Shown piece after piece: positions 35,743 through 45,697 of a stretch of 64,000 nt of DNA (position 1 is the first letter of the stretch; the number at the start of each line of letters is the position of its first letter). The position numbers and the translations under genes were made by a program. Below the pieces are notes generated by a model. The model did not search any database. It saw only the letters and a program-made list of their open reading frames with translations, and was not told the origin of the DNA. Source of the DNA: Pedobacter chinensis (GTDB taxonomy: Bacteria; Bacteroidota; Bacteroidia; Sphingobacteriales; Sphingobacteriaceae); contig NZ_QPKV01000001.1 of the NCBI RefSeq assembly GCF_003339865.1, positions 124,001-188,000 of the forward strand. Direction: 5' to 3'.

Positions 35743-37572
35743 ATGAAAATATTTAAAATACTGAGTTTAACCTTGTCATTTGCGGTTGCGATATCAACCT
35801 TGCAAGCGCAAGATACGGTGCGGTATACGGGTAAAACTTTAGTAAATGCAGATTATCATCACGGGCAACTGTCGCCGGTAATGGGTGTACACAGCATCCA
35901 GACTTTCAGAGCGAACAGAGAACATCCTGAATTAGCTGAAAATTTTGGTTGGACCTATAATCACGCACCCATGCTGGCTTATTGGAACAACAAATTTTAC
36001 GTCGAATATTTAAGTGACCAGGTCGGGGAAAGCATTCCGCCAGGGCAAACCCTGTTACAATCTTCAAAAGATGGCTATAACTGGAGCAAACCCGAAGTAA
36101 TTTTTCCGGTTTACCGAATTCCCGATGGAACCACAAAAGAGGGAAGAACCGATGTGGCAAAAGATTTAGATGCCGTAATGCATCAAAGAATGGGTTTTTA
36201 TGTTTCTACGAAAAATGTGTTTCTGGTTTTAGGTTTTTACGCCATCAGTTTTGATGCAAAAGACGATCCGAATGATGGTCATGGAATTGGCAGGGCAGTA
36301 AGAGAAATTCAAGCCGATGGAAAATACGGACCAATCTATTTCATTCATTACAATCCCGGTTATTCTGAAAAAAACACAAAATATCCATTATACACCAGAA
36401 GTAAAAATAAAGCTTTTGTTGAGGCTTGCAAAGAGTTGTTAGCGAATAAGTTAATGACACAGCAATGGAATGAGGAAGCCGACAGAAAAGATCCTTTAAT
36501 TACGCTGCAAAAACAATACAAGGCTTTCAGTTATTACCACTTACCTGACGGAAGAGTGGTGGGTTTATGGAAAAATGCGTTAACAGCAATTAGTGCCGAT
36601 AATGGAAAAAGCTGGCCGGAAAATGCCGCTCGTGCACCAGGTTTCGTAAACAGCAATGCCAAAATCTGGGGGCAAAAAACCGCTGATGGAAACTATGCTA
36701 CCGTTTATAATCCTTCAGAATACAGGTGGCCTTTGGCCATTTCAACCAGTAAAAATGGTTTGGATTATACCAATCTATTATTGGTGAATGGCGAGATTAC
36801 ACCAATGCGCTATGGCGGGAATTACAAATCTTATGGCCCGCAATATGTACGGGGAATTGAAGAAGGAAATGGAAAACCTGCCGATGGAAAATTATGGGTG
36901 ACTTACAGTATGAACAAGGAGGATATTTGGGTTTCTTCCATTCCTGTGCCTGTTAACGATAAAGCAAATCAACATGTAAATGATGATTTTGAAAAGATGC
37001 CAAAAGGTAAAGAGCTCGAAATGTGGAATATTTACAGTCCGCTTTGGGCCCCTGTAAAAATTGAAAATGGTCATCTCGTTTTAAAAGATAAAGATCCCTT
37101 TGATTATGCTAAGGTGGAAAGAATGTTTCCTGCAGCTAAAAAAATCATTACTTCATTTTCAGTTACACCAAAGCAAAATAATTTCGGGTTGCTGGAAATT
37201 GAATTGCAGGATACGAAAGGACTGGCAACAGTCAGGTTGACTTTTGATACTGCTGGAATATTAAGTGCCAAGGCGGGTGCCCGTTATAAAAACTTTATGA
37301 AATACGAGGCTGATAAAAGTTATGATATTAAGATAAAATTAGATGCTTTTACCAGGTTTTATACCGTAACGGTAAATGGAAAAGATGTATTAACGAGTTT
37401 GGCATTCCAACCTGTAGCCGAGGTTTCCCGTATTGTTTTCCGCACAGGGGATGTTCGCCGTTTTCCTGATGTAGATACCCCCGCCGACCAAACTTATGAT
37501 TTGCCCAATGCAGGAGAATCAACAAAAGAAGCAGTTTACTCGATTAAATATTTAAAAACGGAGGGATTTTAG
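35743..37572 (+). CDS. Secreted sialidase-fold beta-propeller protein with C-terminal sandwich
   Basis: A 609-residue protein with a signal peptide ending at LQAQ. Residues about 30-410 resemble a six-bladed sialidase-type propeller (SSKDGYNWSKPEVIFPVYR, ISADNGKSWPENAARA, STSKNGLDYTNLLLV). Residues about 420-600 are a lectin-like beta-sandwich. No GH33 arginine triad can be assigned with confidence. Plant pectin has no sialic acid, but RG-II carries the related keto-sugars Kdo and Dha, so one of these is a reasonable substrate guess. The stop is directly followed by the next start. Confidence 0.6.
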   Translation: MKIFKILSLTLSFAVAISTLQAQDTVRYTGKTLVNADYHHGQLSPVMGVHSIQTFRANREHPELAENFGWTYNHAPMLAYWNNKFYVEYLSDQVGESIPPGQTLLQSSKDGYNWSKPEVIFPVYRIPDGTTKEGRTDVAKDLDAVMHQRMGFYVSTKNVFLVLGFYAISFDAKDDPNDGHGIGRAVREIQADGKYGPIYFIHYNPGYSEKNTKYPLYTRSKNKAFVEACKELLANKLMTQQWNEEADRKDPLITLQKQYKAFSYYHLPDGRVVGLWKNALTAISADNGKSWPENAARAPGFVNSNAKIWGQKTADGNYATVYNPSEYRWPLAISTSKNGLDYTNLLLVNGEITPMRYGGNYKSYGPQYVRGIEEGNGKPADGKLWVTYSMNKEDIWVSSIPVPVNDKANQHVNDDFEKMPKGKELEMWNIYSPLWAPVKIENGHLVLKDKDPFDYAKVERMFPAAKKIITSFSVTPKQNNFGLLEIELQDTKGLATVRLTFDTAGILSAKAGARYKNFMKYEADKSYDIKIKLDAFTRFYTVTVNGKDVLTSLAFQPVAEVSRIVFRTGDVRRFPDVDTPADQTYDLPNAGESTKEAVYSIKYLKTEGF

Positions 37573-39066
37573 ATGAGAAAGCAGTTTGAAGTTTTCAATT
37601 TTCAGTTTCCGCTCTTCCCGTCATTGCAAGGCGGAACGACATGGCAGTCTTTCCTGTTGATGTTACTTCTTTCCATGTTTTCCTTATCAGCACATGCAAA
37701 AATCCTTTTGCCACAAGTTTTATCCAGCGATATGGTTTTACAGCGAGATAAGCCTATTAATATTTGGGGTTTTGCGTCTCCTGATGAGAAAATAGAAGTA
37801 ACTTTCGCTGGTCAGAAAAAGGAAACAATAACTGATAAAAATGGAAACTGGCAGGTGGTTTTATCTCCATTAAAAACATCTGCAAAACCGCAAACCATGA
37901 TAATTTCTGGTTCGAATAAAATCACGCTTACGAATATTCTGGTTGGCGAAGTCTGGCTGTGCTCTGGTCAATCCAATATGGAATATGCAATGCGTAAGCT
38001 GGCCAAAATTCCAAAACCTCAAAATGAAAAGCTGGGCTTTCCATCAGATGAAGTGGAAAAGGCGAAAAATACTCAAATCAGGATTTTTCTGGTTAATCGC
38101 AAAACACTAAATAAACCCGATTCGGTTCATAAAAGCTGGGCAATTGCGCAAGATTCAGCATTACGTTCTTTTTCTGCCGTTGGTTATTTCTTTGCTAAAG
38201 AAGTTCAGGAGAAATTGGGAATTCCTGTAGGGATGATTTCCTCGGCCATACCTGGTAGTGCCATCGAACCATGGATTTCAGAAGATGCTTTTACTCAGGA
38301 AGATTATTTTAAAAATCAGAAGGTGGGTAACGACCCTGGGAAGTTTTATCCTACGATGATTGAACCTTTAACCAAATTCAAAATACGTGGTTTTTTATGG
38401 TATCAGGGCGAAACCAATTGCTTTTTGAACGAAAAAATCAGTTATGCTTATAAAATGAAAGTGTTGATTAACAGTTGGAGAAAAGCATGGAAAGAGCACG
38501 ATTTGCCTTTTTATTATGTTCAGATTGCTCCTTTTAATTACGCCAAAACCAAAGGAAAAGTTTCTGTAGATGAAAATACTGAACCTGAATTTTGGGAAGC
38601 ACAAACTCAACTGTTAAGATTGCCCAACACAGGAATGATTTCTACGAACGACTTGACCGATTCGAATGAAGATTTGCACCCAACCTATAAATGGGAAGTA
38701 GGCAGAAGATTGGCACTTTGGGCTTTAGCCAAAAACTATAATCAAAAAATAGATTTTTCTGGGCCGATTTACAAAAGCGTTGCTTTTAAAGATGGAAAGG
38801 CTTTGTTAGATTTCGATTATCTGAAATCAAAAACATCAAATCCAATAACTGGTTTTACCATTGCTGGTAAAGATGGCAGATTTGTAAATGCTGATGCCGT
38901 GCTTAAAGATGGAAAAGTCGCAGTTTTCTCAAAAGAAGTTAATGAACCAATTGCCGTTCGCTACAACTGGACAGAAAATCCATTAGGAAATTTTTACGAC
39001 AACAATTTACCAGCCTTGCCTTTTAGAACCGATAATCCACTAACCAATCAATTTAAAACCAATTAA
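37573..39066 (+). CDS. SGNH carbohydrate esterase, sialate O-acetylesterase type
   Basis: A 497-residue secreted esterase. The SASA/SGNH pattern is clear: S134 in GEVWLCSGQSNMEY as nucleophile, FLWYQGETNC as the later glycine/asparagine block, and D367/H369 in NEDLHPTYKWEVGRR. It should remove acetyl groups from pectin or its side chains. The signal-peptide core SFLLMLLLSMFSLSAHA sits at about 26-42. Residues 16-27 (PSLQGGTTWQSF) come from half of a REP1 repeat lying between the start codon and that core. An ATG inside the core exists, but the start directly after the preceding TAG is favoured. Confidence 0.85.
   Translation: MRKQFEVFNFQFPLFPSLQGGTTWQSFLLMLLLSMFSLSAHAKILLPQVLSSDMVLQRDKPINIWGFASPDEKIEVTFAGQKKETITDKNGNWQVVLSPLKTSAKPQTMIISGSNKITLTNILVGEVWLCSGQSNMEYAMRKLAKIPKPQNEKLGFPSDEVEKAKNTQIRIFLVNRKTLNKPDSVHKSWAIAQDSALRSFSAVGYFFAKEVQEKLGIPVGMISSAIPGSAIEPWISEDAFTQEDYFKNQKVGNDPGKFYPTMIEPLTKFKIRGFLWYQGETNCFLNEKISYAYKMKVLINSWRKAWKEHDLPFYYVQIAPFNYAKTKGKVSVDENTEPEFWEAQTQLLRLPNTGMISTNDLTDSNEDLHPTYKWEVGRRLALWALAKNYNQKIDFSGPIYKSVAFKDGKALLDFDYLKSKTSNPITGFTIAGKDGRFVNADAVLKDGKVAVFSKEVNEPIAVRYNWTENPLGNFYDNNLPALPFRTDNPLTNQFKTN
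37619..37654 (+). repeat. REP1 half-element inside the esterase signal region
   Basis: CGTCATTGCAAGGCGGAACG followed by ACATGGCAGTC matches the left arm of the REP1 palindrome found at 41842, 45600 and 47012. The right arm is absent. It is read in frame as PSLQGGTTWQSF, the same frame used by other coding copies. Confidence 0.75.
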
Positions 39067-41879
39067 TGCTGAAACGGTCATCATTATTTCTTTGCTTGTT
39101 ATTAATGTTTTGCCTGGTAAAAGCACAGCAAACAGAAAAGTTATACCTTTCGGGAACTGGAAACGATCACACTGTAAATTGGGATTTCTTTTGTACCGCA
39201 GGCTTAAATTCTGGTAAATGGACAACTATTCCCGTTCCTTCAAACTGGGAATTACAAGGCTTTGGAAAGTACGATTATGGTTTCGCCAAAGAAATAAACA
39301 AAGGAAAGGAGCAGGGACTTTATAAATACAAATTCAAAGTTCCGGCTGATTGGAAAAACCGAAAAATCAATGTTGTTTTTGAAGGCTCGATGACGGATAC
39401 AGAAGTTAAAATCAATGGAATATCTGCTGGCGAAACGCATCAGGGCTCATTCTATGTATTTAGATACGACATTACAAAACTGATCAAGCTTGGTAAAGAC
39501 AATTTGCTTGAGGTAAAAGTATCCAAGCATTCAGCAAATCAATCAGTTAATGAGGCAGAACGCAAAGCTGATTTTTGGATTTTCGGGGGCATTTTCAGAC
39601 CAGTTTATCTGGAATCTTTACCTCAAACCCACATCGATAGGGTTCAGATTGACGCTAAAGCTAATGGTAATTTAAATGTTCAGCTTACCTATACAGGCGA
39701 TGCCGATAAAATTGAAGTGGAACTTTTCGGAAAAGATGAAAAACGATTTGGCGAACGGTTTAGAACTTCAATTAAAAAAGAAACTTCAAAATTAGCGTTG
39801 AATCATCAGTTTTCGAATCCTGCTTTATGGTCTTCAGAATTTCCAAATTTATATACCGCAACATTTACTCTAATCAAAAGCGGCAAAGAAATTCATCAGA
39901 TTTCTAAAAAAATCGGATTCAGAACTGTTGAAGTAAAAGAACGCGATGGGGTTTATGTGAATGGTGTAAAATTGAAATTCAAAGGGGTAAACCGTCATTC
40001 TTTTTATCCTTCATCAGGCAGAACAACAAGCAAAAAAATCAGCATTGCCGATGTTTTACTGATGAAAGAAATGAATATGAATGCCGTTCGGATGTCGCAT
40101 TACCCACCAGATGGACACTTTTTAGAAGTTTGCGATTCGCTTGGATTATTTGTGATGGATGAATTGGCTGGCTGGCATGGAACTTACAACACTGCAACAG
40201 GAACTAAACTATTGAAAGAAATGATGCTGAATGATGAAAATCATCCATCAATTATATTTTGGGCGAATGGAAATGAAGGCGGGCATAATCGCGAACTGGA
40301 TCATTTATTCCTGGAAGAAGATATACAAAAGCGGCCTGTTATTCATCCCTGGGAAGTTTTTGGCGGATTTGAAACCACTCATTATCGCGAGTTTAATTAT
40401 GGCATCGGCAATTATGATCATGGTCACAACATATTGATGCCAACAGAATTTCTTCATGGAATGTGGGATGGTGGCCATGGTGCCGGCATTGAAGATTATT
40501 GGAATGCGATGTGGAATAACCCACTTTCTGCTGGCGGTTTTCTTTGGGATTTTGCCGATCAGGGTGTGGTTCGTACCGATAAAAACGGCGAATTAGATAC
40601 AGATGGAAATCATGGTCCTGATGGAATTGTAGGTCCTTACCATGAAAAAGAAGGAAGTTTTTATACCATTAAAGAAGTTTGGAGTCCTGTTTTTATAGAA
40701 AAAAGAGAAATAACCTCAGGCTTTGATGGTTCGTTTTTGTTAGAAAACCGTTATGCTTTTACCAATCTCAATCAATGCACTTTTGATTGGAAATTGAAAA
40801 AGCTCAAAACCAGAAACGATGTTGAGTTTAAGGCTGGAAAAGCAGATGCACCTGATATCAAGCCTTTCGAAAAAGGAAAATTACAAATCAATCTTCCTGC
40901 AGACTGGAGAAATTTTGATGCCTTGTATTTAACGGCTAACGGCCCGGATGGCCGAGAATTATTTACCTGGAGTTTCCCGATTGCACTGCCAAAAGATGAT
41001 GCGGAACAAATTGTAGTAAAAACAGGTTCATCAAAAGTAAGTTTAAAAGAAGATGTGAAAACTTATCAGGTTTCTGCAAATGGAATTGATTTAACTTTCG
41101 ATAAAACAACCGGTTTATTACAACAGGCTAAAAATGCTAATGGCATAATTCCATTCTCAAATGGCCCGGTTTTGCAGGAAGGCGTGAATAACTTCAAAAA
41201 TTTCACACAGAAAATGGATGGCCAAAACCTGGTTATTTCATCCACGTTTGATAAAAAAGAGAGTTACAATACTTTACAATGGACAATCTATCCATCAGGT
41301 TGGTTAAAAATGGAAGTAAAGTATTTTCCATCGGCTTACTTTACCACCTTCGTTGGTTTGAATTTTTCTTACCCTGAATCAGAAATTAAAGCGGTAGAAT
41401 ATAAAGGTAACGGCCCATACCGCGTTTGGAAGAATAGAATGAAGGGTGCCCAATTCGGAATCTGGAAAAAAGATTACAATAATTCGGCAACAGGCGAACC
41501 GCCATGGCAGTATCCTGAATTTAAAGGTTACTATTCGAATATGTATTGGTGTGAATTTATCGGGAAACAGCAATCGTTTAAGGTCGTAACAGATAAGGAA
41601 GACGTTTTTTTAAGATTATTTACGCCTAAGAAATCGAAAGATACAGAATACGATAACATGAGCCCGACTTTCCCTAATGGAGATATTTCATTTATGAATG
41701 GAATTTCGGCAATTGGCACAAAGACACAAAAACCTGAAACAACCGGCCCGATGGGAATGAAACATGTGTTTTACGATTTTGAAAAGGAACCAGGCAGGGC
41801 TTTGGAAATGACTTTATATTTTGATTTTTCCCTTAATAGTTCGTCATTGCGAGGAGGTACAACGAAGCAATCTTCTTAA
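39066..41879 (+). CDS. GH2 beta-glycosidase (beta-galactosidase-like)
   Basis: A 937-residue secreted enzyme with a signal peptide ending at VKAQ. It has the GH2 sugar-binding domain (VPSNWELQGFGKYDYGF, GSMTDTEVKING), an Ig-like domain and a TIM barrel with acid/base E404 in WANGNEGGHN and candidate nucleophile E461 in MPTEFLHGMW. C-terminal beta domains follow. It probably removes beta-linked galactose, glucuronate or arabinose from side chains (inference). The start overlaps the preceding stop by one base (TAATG). The last 12 residues (SSLRGGTTKQSS) and the stop codon lie within a REP1 element, so the original C-terminus was probably different. Confidence 0.88.
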   Translation: MLKRSSLFLCLLLMFCLVKAQQTEKLYLSGTGNDHTVNWDFFCTAGLNSGKWTTIPVPSNWELQGFGKYDYGFAKEINKGKEQGLYKYKFKVPADWKNRKINVVFEGSMTDTEVKINGISAGETHQGSFYVFRYDITKLIKLGKDNLLEVKVSKHSANQSVNEAERKADFWIFGGIFRPVYLESLPQTHIDRVQIDAKANGNLNVQLTYTGDADKIEVELFGKDEKRFGERFRTSIKKETSKLALNHQFSNPALWSSEFPNLYTATFTLIKSGKEIHQISKKIGFRTVEVKERDGVYVNGVKLKFKGVNRHSFYPSSGRTTSKKISIADVLLMKEMNMNAVRMSHYPPDGHFLEVCDSLGLFVMDELAGWHGTYNTATGTKLLKEMMLNDENHPSIIFWANGNEGGHNRELDHLFLEEDIQKRPVIHPWEVFGGFETTHYREFNYGIGNYDHGHNILMPTEFLHGMWDGGHGAGIEDYWNAMWNNPLSAGGFLWDFADQGVVRTDKNGELDTDGNHGPDGIVGPYHEKEGSFYTIKEVWSPVFIEKREITSGFDGSFLLENRYAFTNLNQCTFDWKLKKLKTRNDVEFKAGKADAPDIKPFEKGKLQINLPADWRNFDALYLTANGPDGRELFTWSFPIALPKDDAEQIVVKTGSSKVSLKEDVKTYQVSANGIDLTFDKTTGLLQQAKNANGIIPFSNGPVLQEGVNNFKNFTQKMDGQNLVISSTFDKKESYNTLQWTIYPSGWLKMEVKYFPSAYFTTFVGLNFSYPESEIKAVEYKGNGPYRVWKNRMKGAQFGIWKKDYNNSATGEPPWQYPEFKGYYSNMYWCEFIGKQQSFKVVTDKEDVFLRLFTPKKSKDTEYDNMSPTFPNGDISFMNGISAIGTKTQKPETTGPMGMKHVFYDFEKEPGRALEMTLYFDFSLNSSSLRGGTTKQSS

Positions 41880-41942
41880 GAAGATGAAAGTTAGAACAAA
41901 AAAGATTGCTTCGGCTCGCTCAGGTCCAGCTTCGCAATGACG
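41842..41942. repeat. REP1 palindrome at the GH2/GH78 junction
   Basis: A complete copy: left arm CGTCATTGCGAGGAGG, internal GAAGCAATC pairing with GATTGCTTC, right arm CTTCGCAATGACG. It begins inside the GH2 gene, supplying its end, and finishes 30 bases before the likely GH78 start. The folded RNA would be a long hairpin between the two genes and could act as an mRNA stabiliser or attenuator (inference). Confidence 0.9.
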
Positions 41943-41972
41943 GCAAACTTTAAAGAAAAAATAGAACAACGA

Positions 41973-44711
41973 ATGAACCTTAAACTTTACATATCGCTAA
42001 TTAGCATTTTGCTACTGCCATTTCAAAAAATGGTGGCTCAGGTTAACTTGCAAAATTTAAAGTGCGAAATGTTAACCAATCCGTTGGGAATTGATGTTGT
42101 GCAACCTCGCTTGAGTTGGGAAATTGTTTCCAATAACCGAAATGTGATACAAACCGCCTATCAGGTTTTAGTTTCTTCTTCACTCGAAAAATTAAATGCC
42201 AACGAAGCAGATTTATGGAATTCAGGAAAGATAAATTCTTCTGAATCCATTCATATTAAATATAATGGAAAAGCTTTAAAAAGCAGATCAAAAGCGTATT
42301 GGAAAGTGAAAGTGTGGACAAGCGATGGTCAAAGCGAATGGTCAGCAAACCACTATTTCACTATGGGTTTGCTTCACTACAAAGATTGGCCAAAAGGTTG
42401 GATTGGATTCGACAGAGCTTTCCCCTGGGATAACATTAAAACTGATTCACGCTTATCTGCAAGGTACTTTAGAAAGGAATTTCAAAGTGTAAAAGAAATC
42501 AAATCTGCAACGGCATCCATTATTGGTTTGGGTTTATACGAACTTTTCATCAATGGTAAAAAAGTTGGAAACGATGTATTAACACCAACAGCTACAGATT
42601 ACACCAAAAATGTAAAATACAATACCTACGATGTAACTTCTTACATCAAAAGCGGAAAAAATGCTGTAGGAACGGTTCTTGGAAATGGCCGTTTCTTTGC
42701 CATGCGACAACATTCTAAGCCTTATAAAATTAAAACTTTCGGTTTTCCGAAGGTACTGTTGAACATCAATATTGTTTATACAGATGGAACAACGGCAAAT
42801 ATTGATACAGATGACAGCTGGAAAGGCACAGCCGATGGACCAATCCGAACCAACAATGAATACGATGGTGAAGAATACGATGCAACCAAAGAAATGCCAG
42901 GCTGGAATAACATAGGTTTTGATGACAGTAAATGGTTAAAAGCAGAATTTGTACAGGAACCTACAGGCACGATCGAAGCACAAATGAATGAAAACATCAA
43001 AGTGATGAACACTTTAAAGCCTGTTTCCATAACCAAAATTGCCGGAGGGAAATATATTTTAGATATGGGGCAAAATATGGTTGGCTGGTTACAGATAAAA
43101 GTTAAAGGAAAAGCTGGCCAGCAGATTAAACTTCGCTTTGCAGAATCTCTTCAACAAAACGGAGAACTTTTCACAACAAACTTAAGAGATGCAAAATGCA
43201 CCGATTTATATACCTTAAGAGGTAATACTCAGGAAACCTGGGAGCCAACTTTTGTTTATCGCGGATTCAGATATGTAGAACTTACGGGATATACCGATCA
43301 GCCATCGCTAAATTATTTTGTAGGAAAAATGATTTACGATAACATTAAAACTGTTGGAACATTTGAAACTTCAGATGCATTGACGAATCAGATTTTCAAA
43401 AATGCCTGGTGGGGAATTGCCGGGAATTATAAAGGCATTCCATTGGATTGCCCGCAACGTAATGAGCGTATGCCCTGGCTTGGCGATAGAGGAGCCGTGG
43501 CCTATGGCGAAAGTTTTGTTTTCGATAATGGTCGGTTTTATTCGAAGTGGTTGCAGGACATCAGAAATTCTCAAAAAGAAGATGGAGCCATTCCAGATGT
43601 TGCACCCGCTTTTTGGCGATATTACAGCGATAACATGACCTGGCCAGGCGCCATGCTTTTGATCACAGAAATGCTTTACAAACAAACTGGCGATGTTGAA
43701 GCTGTTCGCGATAACTATCCGGCGATGAAAAAATGGCTGAATTATATGCAGGACCGTTACATGAAAGATTATATTCTGACCAAAGACAGCTACGGAGACT
43801 GGTGTATGCCTCCAATTACCATAGAGTTTGGCCGGGGTAAAAGTGCTGACAAAAAGTATCCATCAGAATTGATTTCAACAGCTTATTATTACCATTTTAC
43901 CCAGTTGATGATTCAATTTGGCAAGGCAATAAATAATAAAGATGATGTTACAGCTTATGAACTTTTAGGCAACAAAATAAAGGATGCCTTCAACCAAAAA
44001 TACTATAATGATAAAGGTTATTATGCCTCCAATGCTTTAACAGATAATATCATCCCGCTTTATTTTGGAATGGTTCCCCAAAACAAAGTAGAGCAGGTTT
44101 TTAAGAACATTACTTACACCATAGAAGTAACGAACAAAGGTCATTTAAGTAATGGATTAGTTGGTATTCAATGGTTAATGCGTTGTTTAAATGATTATGG
44201 CAGACCAGATTTGGCATACACTGTTGCTACACAGAAAAGCTACCCAAGCTGGGGTTATATGGTTGATAACGGCGCAACAACCATTTGGGAGCTATGGAAC
44301 GGCAATACCGCCGATCCGAAAATGAATTCACAAAATCATGTGATGATGCTTGGCGATTTATTGATCTGGTACTATGAAAATTTGGCTGGAATAAAATCGG
44401 AAGATGCAGCTTTCAAAAAAATCATCATGAAGCCTGAAATGATTAACGGATTGAATGCCGTAAACGCCAGTTATCATTCAGTTTATGGATTAATTAAAAG
44501 TAGTTATAATAAAACGGCCAATCAGTTTAACTGGAATATAACCATTCCGCCAAATACAACAGCAATGGTTTATGTTCCTGCAAATAATAAGAATGAGGTT
44601 TCAGAAAAACTGAAATCAATTAAGGATTTAAAATTTATAAAAATGGAAAATAACAGAGCGATTTATGAAATTGGTTCCGGCGATTATTCTTTTGAGGTAA
44701 CAAAGAAATAA
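41973..44711 (+). CDS. GH78 alpha-L-rhamnosidase
   Basis: A 912-residue secreted enzyme. An ATG at 41937 would add 12 residues but belongs to the end of the REP1 repeat; ATG at 41973 gives a normal signal peptide ending at MVAQ. Domains: N-terminal Fn3-like (PLGIDVVQPRLSWEI), two beta-sandwich domains (LGLYELFINGKKVGNDVLTP), then the (alpha/alpha)6 catalytic barrel with LDCPQRNERMPWLGDRG, where E498 is the likely general acid, and a C-terminal sandwich. GH78 removes terminal alpha-L-rhamnose. It is the first of three GH78-type enzymes in the window. Confidence 0.94.
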   Translation: MNLKLYISLISILLLPFQKMVAQVNLQNLKCEMLTNPLGIDVVQPRLSWEIVSNNRNVIQTAYQVLVSSSLEKLNANEADLWNSGKINSSESIHIKYNGKALKSRSKAYWKVKVWTSDGQSEWSANHYFTMGLLHYKDWPKGWIGFDRAFPWDNIKTDSRLSARYFRKEFQSVKEIKSATASIIGLGLYELFINGKKVGNDVLTPTATDYTKNVKYNTYDVTSYIKSGKNAVGTVLGNGRFFAMRQHSKPYKIKTFGFPKVLLNINIVYTDGTTANIDTDDSWKGTADGPIRTNNEYDGEEYDATKEMPGWNNIGFDDSKWLKAEFVQEPTGTIEAQMNENIKVMNTLKPVSITKIAGGKYILDMGQNMVGWLQIKVKGKAGQQIKLRFAESLQQNGELFTTNLRDAKCTDLYTLRGNTQETWEPTFVYRGFRYVELTGYTDQPSLNYFVGKMIYDNIKTVGTFETSDALTNQIFKNAWWGIAGNYKGIPLDCPQRNERMPWLGDRGAVAYGESFVFDNGRFYSKWLQDIRNSQKEDGAIPDVAPAFWRYYSDNMTWPGAMLLITEMLYKQTGDVEAVRDNYPAMKKWLNYMQDRYMKDYILTKDSYGDWCMPPITIEFGRGKSADKKYPSELISTAYYYHFTQLMIQFGKAINNKDDVTAYELLGNKIKDAFNQKYYNDKGYYASNALTDNIIPLYFGMVPQNKVEQVFKNITYTIEVTNKGHLSNGLVGIQWLMRCLNDYGRPDLAYTVATQKSYPSWGYMVDNGATTIWELWNGNTADPKMNSQNHVMMLGDLLIWYYENLAGIKSEDAAFKKIIMKPEMINGLNAVNASYHSVYGLIKSSYNKTANQFNWNITIPPNTTAMVYVPANNKNEVSEKLKSIKDLKFIKMENNRAIYEIGSGDYSFEVTKK

Positions 44712-44723
44712 ATTAAGATAATT

Positions 44724-44755
44724 CGTCATTGCAAGGAGGAACGACTAAACAATTT
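44724..44755 (+). repeat. Truncated REP1 half-element after the GH78 gene
   Basis: CGTCATTGCAAGGAGGAACG followed by ACTAAACAATT is the left arm only. It is followed at about 44801-44815 by a fragment of the other palindrome type (TGTCATTCTGAACGATGG). The 214-base gap to the next gene contains nothing else recognisable. Confidence 0.7.
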
Positions 44756-44925
44756 TTCTAAAGAATCTGCTTAGCCTACTAATTACACCCTGTTTTGGTG
44801 TCTGTCATTCTGAACGATGGAAAACCATAACTGGTACAGCACTAAACCTCAGAATCATGGCATTAAAAACAACCGTTCATGTATATGGATAGGAAAAGTT
44901 AAATAACCAATAATTAAATTCAATT

Positions 44926-45591
44926 ATGAGAAAGTTTATAAAGTCATTTACATTATTCGCATTACTGATTAGCACCGTAAATGCATTCAGCCAGACAAAG
45001 GATGTTGTGGTTCCCGAAGAGATTTTAACCAAAGCAAAAGAATGGGTTGCCGCATTAAATTTAACCGGTGCAACTAAGAAAAATGCTGTAGAAAACGTAA
45101 TTGCGGTTCACTTAACCACCATTAGAGACTGGCACAATTCACATCCATCATCAACTGTTCCAGATGGGATAAATCCGGTTACCGGCAATAAACTAAGCGA
45201 TTTGGATAAACAGATCATTGCCGATTCTGCTATCCCGGGAAGTGTTCATCTGGCACTAATGGATGGTTTGAACAAAAATTTAACGCCAGAGCAGGTAGAA
45301 ACAGTTTTAGATAAATACACCATTGGCAAGGTAGATTTCACAATGAAAGGTTACAAGGCAATCGTTCCAGACTTAACTACCGATGAAGAAGCAAAGATTT
45401 TAGCTTTTTTGAAACAGGCTAGGGAACAAGCGGTAGACTATAAAAACATGAAACAGATTTCGGCAATTTTTGAGATTTATAAAACGAAATCTGAACAAAT
45501 GCTTAACAATAATGGACGCAGCTGGAGAGCACTTTACAGTGCTTACACCAGGAAGATAAAAGAAGAAAAAGCGAATAAGGCAAAACAGTAA
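44926..45591 (+). CDS. Secreted DUF3826 protein, copy 2
   Basis: A 221-residue protein with a signal peptide ending at AFSQ. It is a paralogue of the protein at 18880-19551: both have a charged helical first half, LNKNLTPEQVETVLDKYTIGK-like and NVLPITYKAY/FTMKGYKAIVP segments, and a late LTTDEEAKILAFLKQAREQA block aligned with LTEEQKKQILVWLTEAREHA. No catalytic motif is visible. It is placed between a rhamnosidase and a sialidase-fold protein. Function unknown. Confidence 0.8.
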   Translation: MRKFIKSFTLFALLISTVNAFSQTKDVVVPEEILTKAKEWVAALNLTGATKKNAVENVIAVHLTTIRDWHNSHPSSTVPDGINPVTGNKLSDLDKQIIADSAIPGSVHLALMDGLNKNLTPEQVETVLDKYTIGKVDFTMKGYKAIVPDLTTDEEAKILAFLKQAREQAVDYKNMKQISAIFEIYKTKSEQMLNNNGRSWRALYSAYTRKIKEEKANKAKQ

Positions 45592-45599
45592 AACATTAT

Positions 45600-45682
45600 C
45601 GTCATTGTGAGGAGACACAACGCGGCAATCTATCTTCAAATAGATTGCTTCGGTTGATGAAAAATCGAATCTCGCCATGACG
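45600..45682. repeat. REP1 palindrome between DUF3826 and sialidase-fold genes
   Basis: A complete but shorter copy: CGTCATTGTGAGGAG, GGCAATCTAT paired with ATAGATTGC, and CTCGCCATGACG at the end. The terminal ATGACG supplies an ATG in frame with the next gene, 21 bases before its better start. Confidence 0.85.
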
Positions 45683-45697
45683 AAAACTTTCAATATT

